Assembly: GCA_009809945.1 (NCBI GenBank)
Contig: WTPW01000087.1
Span: forward strand, 711,208-775,207
DNA: 64,000 nucleotides
Reading direction: 5' to 3'
Source of the DNA: Gigaspora margarita
Lineage: Eukaryota; Glomeromycota; Glomeromycetes; Diversisporales; Gigasporaceae
The notes beneath the pieces were generated by a model. That model was not told where the DNA came from, searched no databases, and saw nothing but the letters and a program-made list of their open reading frames with translations. Positions 32,294 through 42,736 of the stretch are shown here, piece by piece. Made by a program: the position numbers and the translations under genes. Position 1 is the stretch's first letter. Each line of letters begins with the position of its first letter.

Positions 32294-32775
32294 TTTAAAG
32301 ATCACTTGCTATCAAATAATAACATTTCTATATACGGTCTGACTCAAAATCTGTCTACAAATGAATATATGATAGTATTCGGTGATTCTGACAGTTATAG
32401 CATCAAAATGCAGGCACTTGCGTAGAATGTGGGCGATACAATACCTCACTAGCATGGTGCCAATCATGTGGTCTTCAGAAGGCGTCTCAAGGTTGGACAA
32501 GCGGGAATAAAGACATCGATGATTGTATAAGAGAACTTCAACTTAAAGCAATGTCATATGAGTCCGTAATTGAATGGATTCCATATGATAGGCTAATTAA
32601 TTTGCAAATGATTAAAGATGGTTCTGAATCGGTGTTTACAGCAATCTGGTTAGATGGAATACGAAAGATTAAATCTGTCGCCGGTAAATACATACAATCG
32701 CGTATTTTATCATCTAAAGTTCAAATCAAATCAATTTTCAATTTGCAATTAAACAAGTCAGATATTATAAAAGAA
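32294..32775 (+). pseudogene. Kinase-array cassette I (frameshifted)
   Basis: Head SIYGLTQNLSTNEYMIVFGD, then an indel near 32400. The zinc-ribbon CVECGRYNTSLAWCQSC is readable in the next frame, and WTSGNKDIDDCIRELQLKA, VIEWIPYDRLINLQMI and SVFTAIWLDGIRKIKS follow openly to IIKE before GTAAGT. 482 bp, not a multiple of three. Confidence 0.75.
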
Positions 32776-32861
32776 GTAAGTAATTGTGGGCGTTTTATGA
32801 TATTGAAATTAGAAAATTGACATAACATAATGTTCTAATATAATCAAATTTATTATTAAAG

Positions 32862-33331
32862 GTTAAAGTTATCTTAATGCGTTATTCATAGATTTTACGT
32901 GTGAAAGTCTTGAGGGCTTTGAAATTTATGGAATAACATTAAATACGAAAACCGATGAATATATGATAGTATTTGATGTTATATATGGAAGATGTTTACG
33001 ATGTGATAGATATAATACTTCTTTTGAATGGTGCCAATCATGTGATCCACAAGAAATATCTCAAATTTATGAAAGTGGAAACAAAATTATTGATGATTGT
33101 ATTAGTGAGTTTCATCTTAAAGCTACTACATATGATAAAATTATTGAATGGATTCCATTCAACAGACTAGTTAATGCTCGAACAATTGGCAAAGGTGGTT
33201 TCGGTTCAGTATTTTCCGCCACTTGGTTAGATGGTATGCGAACATGGCAAAAATCACGCACTCAATCATGCATAGTCGCGCTTAAGACATTGCCTGGTTC
33301 TCCAACAAGTTCCTCTAATCTTCTAAAAGAA
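32862..33331 (+). CDS. Kinase N-lobe exon with intact Gly-rich loop (cassette J)
   Basis: Open from about 32900: FEIYGITLNTKTDEYMIVFD, a short zinc-ribbon CLRCDRYNTSFEWCQSCDP, ESGNKIIDDCISEFHLKAT, IIEWIPFNRLVNARTIGKGG, then GFGSVFSATWLDG and IVALKTLPGS, ending NLLKE before a GTATGT donor. Unlike the other cassettes the ATP-binding loop (GxGxFGSV) and the VALK lysine are canonical, so this is the functional-looking N-lobe. The head near the acceptor is one base out of phase, so the true exon start is uncertain. It should splice to 33505. Confidence 0.7.
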
Positions 33332-33504
33332 GTATGTTATTATTTTTTAAATAGAGATTGGATTCGGTTTAATCAATTAAAAAGGTCTATGTTTAATTTA
33401 CTAAATATATTAGTCGACAAAATCGGTTCCAATCTTGTGATATCAACTATTATTATTAACTGCATCATGCCAACTTATTAACACTTTTATTTCATGTTAT
33501 TAAG

Positions 33505-34335
33505 TTTAAAAATCACATAAAATGTAGATTCGAGGGTAGTAACCTTGCAATATATGGACTAACTCAAAATACGGGAACTGGTGAATATTTAATGGTATTT
33601 CAATATGCAAATAGAGGAAATCTTAATAAATTTTTATTATCGAATCTTAAAAAACTTACATGGGAGAGTAAATTGCAGAAACTTGCATGTTTAGCGTATG
33701 ATTTATTTTACATTCATAATGCAGCGTATATTCATTGTGATTTACATAGTGGCAATGTTTTACTGAATCAGTCTATTAATAGTGATGTACGATCATATAT
33801 TTCTGACCTAGGATTTTCTAGAATGAAGAATGAACATGATTCAGAAAAATGTGTTTATGGAGTTATGCCATATATTGCACCTGAAGTTTTATTGAATAAA
33901 CAATATACACCAGCAGCTGATATTTATAGTTTTGGTGTTATTATGGCTGAAATGTCAACTGGACAAAGGCCTTTTGATGGTTATCAATTTGATTTGAGTC
34001 TAGCAATAAAGATCTGTAGTGGATTACAGCCAGAATTTGACCATGAAAAATCTCCTAATATTTACATTGAATTAGCTAAACAATGTACAGTAGAAGGACC
34101 TATGACTATGAAAGAACTTGTTGCAAAAAAGCGCAAACTAGAAGAATCAAAATACATGGATATGAATCTTATTCCACCCACATCCAATGCAGTAGAACGT
34201 TTGTTTTCAATTGTCAAATACTATTATACAGACTGGAGGAAGTCCCTTGATCCATATACTTTAGAAAATCTTCTGCTTCTAAGAATGAACGATAAAATGT
34301 GGTCAATTCAAGATGTTAACCGAATTAAGCACTAA
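33505..34335 (+). CDS. Kinase C-lobe fused in frame to a hAT dimerisation domain
   Basis: A 277-codon open exon after a TAAG acceptor. Residues 1-194 are a TKL kinase: FKNHIKCRFEGSN head, EYLMVFQYANRGNL hinge, catalytic loop YIHCDLHSGNVLL (His-Cys-Asp in place of His-Arg-Asp, as is common in these fungal kinases), metal site SDLGFSR (DLG), VMPYIAPEV (activation end), DIYSFGVIMAE, and IYIELAKQC at alpha-G/H. At 34088 the sequence switches to hAT transposase: TVEGPMTMKELVAKK, then NLIPPTSNAVERLFSIVKYY and LENLLLLRMNDKMWS to the stop. The kinase's own end (Arg-Pro-Thr, alpha-I) is at 18884-19179. The junction is in frame, so a chimeric protein could be made; loss of alpha-H/I makes kinase activity doubtful. 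Confidence 0.85.
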   Translation, partial: FKNHIKCRFEGSNLAIYGLTQNTGTGEYLMVFQYANRGNLNKFLLSNLKKLTWESKLQKLACLAYDLFYIHNAAYIHCDLHSGNVLLNQSINSDVRSYISDLGFSRMKNEHDSEKCVYGVMPYIAPEVLLNKQYTPAADIYSFGVIMAEMSTGQRPFDGYQFDLSLAIKICSGLQPEFDHEKSPNIYIELAKQCTVEGPMTMKELVAKKRKLEESKYMDMNLIPPTSNAVERLFSIVKYYYTDWRKSLDPYTLENLLLLRMNDKMWSIQDVNRIKH

Positions 34336-34842
34336 CATGAAATTAAACTTCAATATTGTATTACATAGCGATATATGTTTGTATTTTGTATGAGCTCTAA
34401 TTAGCATTAGAATAAGATTTCCAAATTTGTTTAATATGCAAGTTTTATACAGGTTTAAAAACCCTTATTTTTTTAATTAACTTTGATATTCATTTTTAGC
34501 TTAGTGCAACTGCGGTGCACAACTATTCATTTTATATATAGTATACGTATACAATTACAGTACGTTCTATGTGTGATAAATAATTAGATTAATTGTTTAA
34601 AACATTCTTTATATGTATATTAATACATGTCGATGTGGATTTTAATTTTTCATTATCTAAAAAAAAACGTGTCACATCAGATACTGCGTAAAGTGCTCTA
34701 CGAGATATAATGATAATTGCAATTAATTGCAATTATTTCGTCATTAATTGAGTTTCAATTATTTTTGTGATAATTTTTAATTGATTGCTAATTGCATACG
34801 CATATGGCAAAATTAATTGCAATTAATTTTTCGGTACGCCTG
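34088..34842 (+). mobile_element. hAT element copy 1, 3' part (on the far side of the inversion)
   Basis: Collinear with 38222-38976 of copy 2 reverse-complemented. It ends with TCGGTACGCCTG, the reverse complement of the copy 2 start CAGGCGTACCGA. The adjacent GTTAGCAG (34843-34850) is the reverse complement of CTGCTAAC at the other end (25569-25576). The first five bases CAGTA are also present at 19180-19184, so five bases were duplicated at the rearrangement. Confidence 0.92.
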
Positions 34843-34879
34843 GTTAGCAGCCCCATAACGGATTTAGCAATGTAAAACC

Positions 34880-34962
34880 AAAGAACGGAAAACAGATTCG
34901 CCAGGACTCGAACAAACTTTTCTCCTGACCCATCTTACCAACTACAGGGAAGGACATGTGAT
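34880..34962 (-). other. tRNA-like segment, possible SINE-head remnant
   Basis: On the minus strand GTAGTTGGTAAGATGGG resembles a polymerase III box A, and GTTCGAGTCCTGG about 25 bases later resembles box B. The spacing and lack of a foldable acceptor stem argue against a true tRNA gene. No tail or target duplication was found. Confidence 0.35.
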
Positions 34963-35214
34963 TTTATTATTTATTTGCACACAGTTGGCCTTTTGCGGCA
35001 GGCCATCACGATTGCTACTTTAGTGGAATGTCACTGTCGTTCTGAAAAATTCGGCCGATTATTCGTTTCTCTATCTTGTGCTTTGCTAACTTTTCAATAA
35101 AAATTCACCTGTGAAAGTTAAACATGATTGATCATTCAGAAAGTATGTTGTTTAAGCTATTCATCTTAAATTCTTTTTATTTAAATTATTTTCGTATCTA
35201 ACATTCATTTAAGT

Positions 35215-35480
35215 GTAGAAAATGAAAACCTGGAAATGAAAATTTAAAGCCTTCACCATAACGAATTTAGCCTTAGAATAATTATAATTGTTATGTGCAT
35301 TATCAGTGTTCAATATCGTGCAATATTTTAATATTATTACAGTGCCTAAGTATAGAAAGTAAAAACATGAAAATGAAAATTTAAAACCTTCACCATAATG
35401 AATTTAGCCTTAGAAGAACTATAATTGTTATATGCGTTATCATTGTTCAATATCGTGCATTATTTTAATATTATTACATA
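35215..35480. repeat. Tandem duplication of a 130-bp unit
   Basis: Two direct copies, each with AAAATTTAAAnCCTTCACCA, AATTTAGCCTTAGAA and TTCAATATCGTGCA. From 34963 to 36293 nothing else gene-like is seen. A 94-codon frame at 36039-36323 ends in the SINE and has no recognisable similarity. Confidence 0.85.
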
Positions 35481-36306
35481 TCTAATTTCTGTTATTATAG
35501 AAAAAGCAATAGAAATAGTAGAAATGATCGTATTATAGTCCTGGAGCTAGGGTTTTACTACCGGGTTTTTACTTTACAGCACTTAATTATGAACTGTCTT
35601 TTAGATATTTTTTATTCGTACTGATTCAATAAATAATTTAATAGCCGTTTCAAAATTAATATTTCGAAAATAAATAGAAATTCAACAAATCTCATTTATG
35701 TCTTTGAAGATATCTGATAATTACTTGGACAAATACTATCCGGATTAGATCTCTAAACTAATTTGAAATCAAATAAAAAGAATGAAAAAAGTAACACATA
35801 TATAGTGACACCAGTGGTCCGGACCTTACGGGCCTATCGATAACAATAACTAACCAATATCTAAGTATAGCGATCAGTTATGTCTTTCTAAGTTAGAGAT
35901 TACTTATTGATCTAAGTATTAATATGAGCTGTTCACTTATTATTAGCTTCTTATTTACATTAATTTATATATTATCATATCTCAAAAGCATTTCTAAATT
36001 ATGTAGATTAGTGTGACCGCATCCTTACGATATGGGGTGTGAAATATCCCATTACTATTTTTAAAGTTTGTGCTGAATTGATCCGGCGTTATGTATTATT
36101 AGAAATTATAGTAGATTGGCATAATATGATTTTTAAAGAAGTATTTTACACTTTATACTATGCAGATCATAAAATCTTATCTTCTTATATAGCGTCTCAT
36201 ACCTATATAACTATGCTGTGTTTAATTGTGTATCCGATATTTGTTTATCAGAATCCGATATTATATATAACTATTATGTATTGGGGTTATACAACATTTT
36301 CTAAAT

Positions 36307-36940
36307 GGGTTCGGGTCCCATAACTTAGTTGTTAAGCTCATGTTCCCCCACAGACAAGGTCAACGGTTCGAGTTCGGCTGGAGGTAAATACTCTGTAACC
36401 AAAAATGGAGCCTATAATCGGACGTGAAGCCCTGTTGCGAAGTCAATGTGAAGGTACATATTTGAATCAAGGAATTCCTGGAAGGAAACCGGTGCGGCAG
36501 AGAGTGGGTACTATTATGGTGAGAAATGTGGAGAATGCTGTTGATGTTTGTGGAAAAGGATTGGCCTTGCCAATTATGGAATCACCTCTGGCGTAAAAAT
36601 CCAACCAGTGTAGATGTGGGATCTACCTCCATTATGGTAGAGTTTGCTTCGAGGGTAAAGTAGCCCTAAGCCTGAATGAATAAAATTAAGTTGGTGTTAC
36701 AGAAAAAACATTGAAATCAGAGACTTTAAATAGGGAACCCACAAATGGGTTCCAGGTATGGCAATTAGTAGGTCACCTGCGAGTGGAGCCTTTAAATAGA
36801 CAATGACTAAAATTGTATGTGTGGCTAATTGTAGCCTCGTTGATATACAAAATGTAATCCCCCCCTATGTTGATAGGTTGTATATACTTAATAAAAGCCA
36901 TGAGGGCAAAGAAGCCTCTCTATAAATCATAAAAAAAAAA
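36307..36940 (+). mobile_element. SINE with tRNA-like head, poly-A tail and 13-bp target duplication
   Basis: 634 bp flanked by ACATTTTCTAAAT (36294-36306; second copy 36940-36952). Box A-like TAACTTAGTTGTTAAGC and box B GGTTCGAGTTCG lie 45 bases apart near the 5' end, after GGGTTCGGGTCCC. The element ends in ten A. A long body of about 550 bp without coding capacity follows the head. Target duplication length, polymerase III boxes and an A-tail are diagnostic of a SINE mobilised by a LINE. No LINE reverse transcriptase is in the window. Confidence 0.9.
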
Positions 36941-37274
36941 CATTTTCTAAATCAGGTCTATGTTAAATAACAATAATTTAATATATCGAAGAATTATACA
37001 TAAATTTTACACATAAATTACATTACATTTTAACATACAGTACTTGCTGTAAGTATCTGACCCCGGGTAACTTTCTATAGAGGATTTGAAGTGATTTGAA
37101 ATTTTTTCTAGCAAAAGAATATCATAAAAACTGATCATCCATACTTTTTGTAGATTATAAAACACCTGTATTGGTACCTATAATAAAAATTGCCATACTT
37201 ATCATGAACATACAGCCCACTTTTTTTTAAAAATTAATATAAATTTTTTGACAATGATGCAGTCAATCTCAATG

Positions 37275-37730
37275 TTTAAGTGTTCTTTTGACTTCTAATG
37301 TCTTGTAGAATTCAAATGAGGCTGCAAAAGTTGATATGGGCTAGGCTGGTCTCAAAATATCATGGCTGAAAATTTAAGAAAAAATTAAATAATTATTTGA
37401 TTCTGACAAAATTAAACAAAATTTCAAATTTAATGTTTAAAGGCTTTTTTGAATTCTACATGCATGTAGTATTCAAAAGAGCCCTTAAACATTAAAATTG
37501 ATCACATAATTGTCAAAATATATGAATTTAAGTTTTTTAAAAAATTTTATTTTATTACCTTCCAATGTCAATAATTAACTAATTTTAAATGAAAATATCT
37601 TAGCATCAACATAATCAATTTTAATGCTTGATGGCTCTTTTCAATTCTACATATATGTAGAATTAAAAAGAGCTATCAAACATTAAAATTGATTATATTG
37701 ATGTGAAGATATTTTCATTTAAACATTTAG
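37275..37730. repeat. Cluster of three related hairpins
   Basis: Hairpins are centred near 37318, 37467 and 37658 with stems of the form AATGTTTAAAGGCTTTTTTG / CAAAAGAGCCCTTAAACATT and CTACATATATGTAG loops. The last extends to GATATTTTCATTTAA arms. They are 150-190 bp apart, similar in layout to the tandem-hairpin elements at 42737 and 62418. The 61-codon frame at 37813-37998 is not supported as a gene. Confidence 0.65.
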
Positions 37731-38079
37731 AAGTAATTATCATATATAAAAATGCATGAATTTTATGATCATGTGATTTCCTGATATAGAGGTTTATTAG
37801 TTACAAAAAAATATGGATGATCTCTTATGTGACACTCTTTATGCACCAAAAAATTTAAGACATTACAAATTAACTCTAGGAACTTACTGGGCATTGGTAC
37901 TTATAACAGTTACTGTATCAAAATTTATTCTGATTATAGCATTTGCAATTTGTTCTTATTTAAAAAAAGCCCTATTTCATGAAATTGAAAAAATTTAAAA
38001 TCAGTGTAGCCTTATTATATTGAGAAGTCACAAAATTAACAAATAAGTTGTGTATTTCAAAATATATGATATTTTAAAT

Positions 38080-38213
38080 AAATGGTTTCAAAATTAAAAT
38101 TCATAAAACTTATTTTGATAAATTAAAATGTATTTATTATGAAATAAGAGATGCACAAATCTTATTTATTTTTTATTTAAAATTTGAATACACTTATTTA
38201 TATGATCTTATTG
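38080..38213. repeat. 80-bp dispersed/tandem repeat
   Basis: Units carry TTTCAnAATTAAAATTCA, then AATCTTATTTT and a TATTTATTATCAAATAAG-like end. Other copies lie at 52320-52455 and 55560-55840. The flank after the nested elements (41662-41740) resembles 55930-55980, so this whole stretch is one dispersed repeat interrupted here by the TTAA element and hAT. Confidence 0.55.
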
Positions 38214-38221
38214 TTAATGGG

Positions 38222-40839
38222 CAGGCGTACCGAAAAATTAATTGCAATCAATTTTGCCATATGCGTATGCAATTAGCAATCAATTAAAAATTATCACAAA
38301 AATAATTGAAACTCAATTAATGACAAAATAATTGCAATTAATTGCAATTATCAATATATCTCATAGAGCACTGACACGTATCTGATGTGACCCATTTTTT
38401 TTTAGATAATGAAAAATTAAAATCCACATCGACATGTATTAATGTACATATAAAGAATGTTTTAAACAATAAACTAATTATTTATCACACATAGAACGTA
38501 CTGTAATTGTATATGTATACTATATATAAAATGAATAGTTGTGCACCGCAGTTGTACTAAGCTAAAAATGAATATCAAAGTTAATTAAAAAAATAAGGGT
38601 TTTTAAACCTGTATAAAACTTGCATATTAAACAAATTTGGAAATCTTATTCTAATGCTAATTAGAGCTCATACAAAATACAAACATATATCGCTATGTAA
38701 TACAATATTGAAGTTTAATTTCATGTTAGTGCTTAATTCGGTTAACATCTTGAATTGACCACATTTTATTATTCATTCTTATAAGCAGAAGATTTTCTAA
38801 AGTATATAAATCAAGGGACTTCCTCCAGTCTGTATAATAGTATTTGACAATCGAAAACAAACATTCTACTGTATTGGATGTGGGTGGAATAAGATTCATA
38901 TCCATGTATTTTGATTCTTCTAGTTTGCACTTTTTTGCAACACATTCTTTCATAGTCATAGGTCCTTCTACTGTTGGTTGTATATTCTGTTCCACAATAA
39001 ATTCTTGAAATTTTTCTTTTTAGTGAAGGTTAGTGCAGCTTCCTGCTTTCGTAAAACTTTGACCATGGCATTTTCAAAAAGAGAATCATGAATTATCAAT
39101 GCATTTCTTCCTAATCGATCTTCTAATTCCAGACATTTTTCAATTAACAAATTAAAGTAAGCACGAACATCATCTAAATTCATCGATTCATTTTGTAAAT
39201 CATTAGTAGCTTTGGAAAAATATTTAAGTTGATTGATAAAACTATCAACTTCATTTAGATTTAATTGCTCTACTAACAAAATATTTCGAGCTAAAAGATA
39301 AAAAAAATAAAAAAATAAATAAAAAATAGAAAATAAATAAAACAAAAAAATAAAAAAAATTGTATAAACCCAAAAATCCATTAGCCTGAGTAATATGAGG
39401 AATAAGTTTTTTACATCATTCAATCATTTTTTTACACTCATCCAACGGTTTGCATTATCTAATATAGGTATTAAGAATGTTACCTTTGCAAGTTTTCCAC
39501 AATTTTTATAGGTTTGCATCATAATTACAATCGCACGAATTTGATTTACAAGAACAGATGATGAATTAATAAAACCAGTAACCGCTAAATTCAGACAATG
39601 CGATGGACATCCTACAAGTAGAAGATCTAAATCATTGGCTATTTTCTTGTTAGTACTACAGTTATCTCCTGAAATAAACAGGATGTTTTGAACATTCTTA
39701 TCATATGATTCTAAAACATCTTCAAATAATTTAACATGCGCATCTGCACTCTGAGTACTGCAGTCTTCAAATGGTGAAAATGCTAATAGAACCAAATTTC
39801 TGGATTTGTGAACTGTTTGGTAAACACCAAACAATCCAACAAAATGAATTCCATTATTTGTCCATCCATCAAACATAATTCCGATTTTTTCTAGTAAATT
39901 ATTTTTATTCTTTCTTGTACAAGATCTGCTAAGCTGTTAAAATATTTGCTAACTGTAGAAACATCCAATGTTGAAAGACTGGTATGTGCAACAAAATCAG
40001 GATTTTTGCATGCATTAAAAGGTAATCTGCATTTCACAATGAGGCTTATCTAGTTGAAAACATTATGCACACTTGTATTATAATTAATAATATTATCATC
40101 TGTATAAGAAACATCAAATTCAGTACATTGCTAGTAAATCAACTTGAAATGTTCATGCTTCGCATCTAAATGATTCATTAAATTTGTAAAGCCAGTTCCT
40201 TTTTTTGGGGTTATTGTCTGTGATCCAGGAGAACATAAGTTACATTGATGCTTGCCATCATCTATAGGGCTAAAAAAAGCCTCAACATAACACTTGTTTG
40301 AAACTTTTGCATTTATTGAATCAATTTTAAAAATGAAAAAAATGAGTGCACTATTTTGATGTGCATGTCTTTAAAATTGTAATGTTCTTTTGTTATATAA
40401 ATTTATTTAACTCGATTCATTATTCAAGTTTGAAGCAATAAATTAATATAATCTTGACGTGCGTGTTTTTAAAATTGCAATTTTCTTGTGTTATGTAAAT
40501 TTATTTAACTCGATTCATTACTCAAGTTTGACACAATAAATTACTGGTAATATAATCTTAGTGGCGAATATATGAAATGCAGGCTAATTACATAAAGATT
40601 GGAATTGGCCAGGTCAGCACTCCAAAGTGCTATTACACAATATAAAATTACAATCAACAAGTTATTGATATTGATATAGATAACTTGTCAATTATAATTT
40701 TATATTGTGTAATAGCACTTTGGAGGGCTGACTCTAAAAATTGCAATTAATTGACTAATTGTCTCTGTGCTACCAATCAATTAATTGAGTTCGAAAATTG
40801 CAATTAATTGCCTCCACAATCAATTATTTGGTAGGCCTA
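38222..40839 (-). mobile_element. hAT element copy 2, complete, exact 8-bp target duplication
   Basis: 2618 bp with ends CAGGCGTACCGAAAAATTAA and, reverse-complemented, TAGGCCTACCAAATAATTG. Flanked by TTAATGGG at 38214-38221 and 40840-40847. It is uninterrupted where copy 1 carries the Helitron-like insert and uninterrupted across the sequence where copy 1 was cut, so it is the reference for both events. Subterminal regions are rich in CAATTAATTG. Confidence 0.95.
38726..40330 (-). pseudogene. hAT transposase of copy 2, several frame breaks
   Basis: Homologous to the 19180-20535 protein and to residues 195-277 of the 33505-34335 fusion. The Met codon used in copy 1 is ATA here. Open stretches: GIMFDGWTNNGIHFVGLFGV-like at 39876-39424 (with GDNCSTNKKIANDLD in frame, unlike copy 1), ARNILLVEQLNLNEVDSF at 39300-38970, and the hAT-C region NLIPPTSNTVECLFSIVKYY at 38995-38726. 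Frame breaks occur near 39895, 39430 and 39010. The same intron (A/T-rich, GTTTAT donor) is present at about 39300-39375. Non-functional, but it preserves the domain order. Confidence 0.85.
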
Positions 40840-41760
40840 TTAATGGGTATCTGTTAGCCATACTAAATTTAGTACAAAATACTTAATTTAGTACAGTTTT
40901 AAAAGCTAAATTTTGTAAAATTTTGATTATTAAATTCAAATTAAATTTACCCAATATGAAATCCTATATTTATAAAGTGTACTTGTTTATTTAAACTTAT
41001 AAAAGCTATATTAAAAAGTTTACAAATTTTTTGCTTCAAAAAGTGCAACCAAATAATGACCAAAAACACTAAAAAAGTATTAAATTGTGAATAACAAAAA
41101 ATTTTATTTAATAAAGCCTTCTTAAATTTTTAATATGTTATAAAGCTAGTTTTTCTAATTCTAATGATAATAAAATCATTAAAATTGGTTCTGTAGATAG
41201 AAATTCTATGTTATTCAATTTTGCCAATTTTTTTATAAGTTTTTCATATGTTCTATTATAAAAAAACTACTTATTTTTAGACTGCATCACAATAAAACAG
41301 GTTTAATTGAACTATTTTAAAAACTATTATTTATCTTTTTTACTATTCTAAAATCAAAGTTAGATCTAAAATAATTTAAACTTTTAATTTTTTTTATTTT
41401 CTTATAAATTTTTATCCAATATAGCTCTTTTAGAGCTGTACTAAATTAAGTACAGCAAAATTTACACAAAATTCAAGAAGCTTAAGATCAATTTATACAA
41501 ATGTTTTATTAATAAATACTGCTAAAATTTGGCATAATAATAGTATTAGTTTTAATGTATATTTTAGCAAAATTTCAAATAAAATTTTTAGTTTGTTATT
41601 GTAAAATAATTTTTTGAATTTGTACTAAATTTAGTACAGAGGGCTAATGGATACCCATTAATTGATACTGCTTCTAATTTTATTTTATGTTTAACATGTC
41701 TAAAATTTCACATTAACAATGTAAATTAAACTAATAAATAATCTTAAAGACACTTATATA

Positions 41761-41920
41761 TGAATACTCAACTAGCATATATGAGGCTATTACTAAAGTT
41801 CTGGATAAAGAAATAAACAAACTATTGGAATTAATACAAGCCATAGAACTGGATCAATATTTTACTATATGTGAAAAAACAATTAAAGGTATTCTCAAGC
41901 ATCTTAATCAATTAATTTAA
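41761..41920 (+). pseudogene. Unidentified coding-like fragment, paralogue of 18365-18517
   Basis: Frame YEAITKVLDKEINKLLELIQ, then AIELDQYFTICEKTIKGILK before TAA at 41918. Similarity to the minus-strand fragment near 18.4 kb is at the amino-acid level over about 35 residues. Predicted to be helical and charged. Family not recognised. 41921-42736 holds poly-A/T tracts and no further feature; the 84-codon frame at 42016-42270 is low complexity. Confidence 0.4.
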
Positions 41921-42736
41921 TAAATGAATTATGATTGTAATGATGCTTTAAAAAAAAAAAAAAACAAAAAAAAATACCAAGCATCAAACATCAATAACAA
42001 TATTAATAGAATTAAATGCTTGAGCATACTCTTTTTTTTTTGTTTGTAATCTTCACTATGTCATCCAAAACAAATAAAAAATCTAATAAAAAAATTCTAT
42101 TCAACTTACTACCAAAGTTTCAACTTAAGTTGTATTGGCTTCTTCTTTTAATGATTATACAATTTAAATTTTCATTGCAACAACAACAGAATCAATTTAT
42201 AATATCATTAGTGAAAATTGCTTTACAGCAAAAAGAAATAATATTTTTTATATTATTATTATTATTTTAAAAAATGTGTTATATTGATTATATTTGTATC
42301 AAGATATCAATTATTTGTTTTAATGCTTCAAGCATTAACAATAAAATGTTTATTTTTGGATTGGATAGAAACTTGGTAAGAATTTATTGTTTATTATTAT
42401 GTTTAAATATAAAGTAATGCTTGTGTGACATTTATTAATAGTAAATTTGTAAAGAAAAAGATGGTTTGTAGTTTGCTTATCTATTCATTGAAATGGCAAA
42501 TAATTTGTTAATTTATTCAATTTTTGACTATTAAAATTTGTCCAATTCATTGAGTGTAGTGCTTGAGAACCCTAAATCAACAATTTTTTTTCAGGTTCTT
42601 TTGTATAATTATAATAGTTTGTTTGAAAGTTCTTTTTGGAGGTATATTAATATATAAGATAACTTAAGTGATTTTTGTTAGGCCATATAAAAAAAATCTT
42701 AGCAATGTTTAAAAAAATAATTTAAATAAAAATTTA

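Larger units (their letters stand above)
38218..41657. mobile_element. TTAA-flanked element with palindromic TACTAAATTTAGTA words, interrupted by hAT copy 2
   Basis: Without the hAT insertion the element is about 814 bp. It starts TGGGTATCTGTTAGCC (after the hAT) and ends GGCTAATGGATACCCA, bounded by TTAA at 38214-38217 and 41658-41661. The palindrome GTACTAAATTTAGTAC or variants occurs near both ends and inside (about 40865, 40890, 41430, 41628). The hAT landed after only four bases, duplicating TTAATGGG. No reading frame. piggyBac-like by target site only. Confidence 0.75.

Noticed and set aside
33505-34335. Kinase with a natural hAT-like C-terminal domain by ordinary descent
   Set aside because: The reciprocal join at 19180 and the flipped 8-bp duplication show the fusion comes from an inversion at this locus.
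34880-34962. True tRNA gene
   Set aside because: Box-like words are present but no cloverleaf acceptor stem or anticodon arm could be folded by eye.
36039-36323. 94-codon frame rich in Tyr and Ile
   Set aside because: Ends inside the SINE inserted at 36307; no homology recognised and composition is AT-driven.
36405-36596. 63-codon frame
   Set aside because: Lies wholly within the SINE body.
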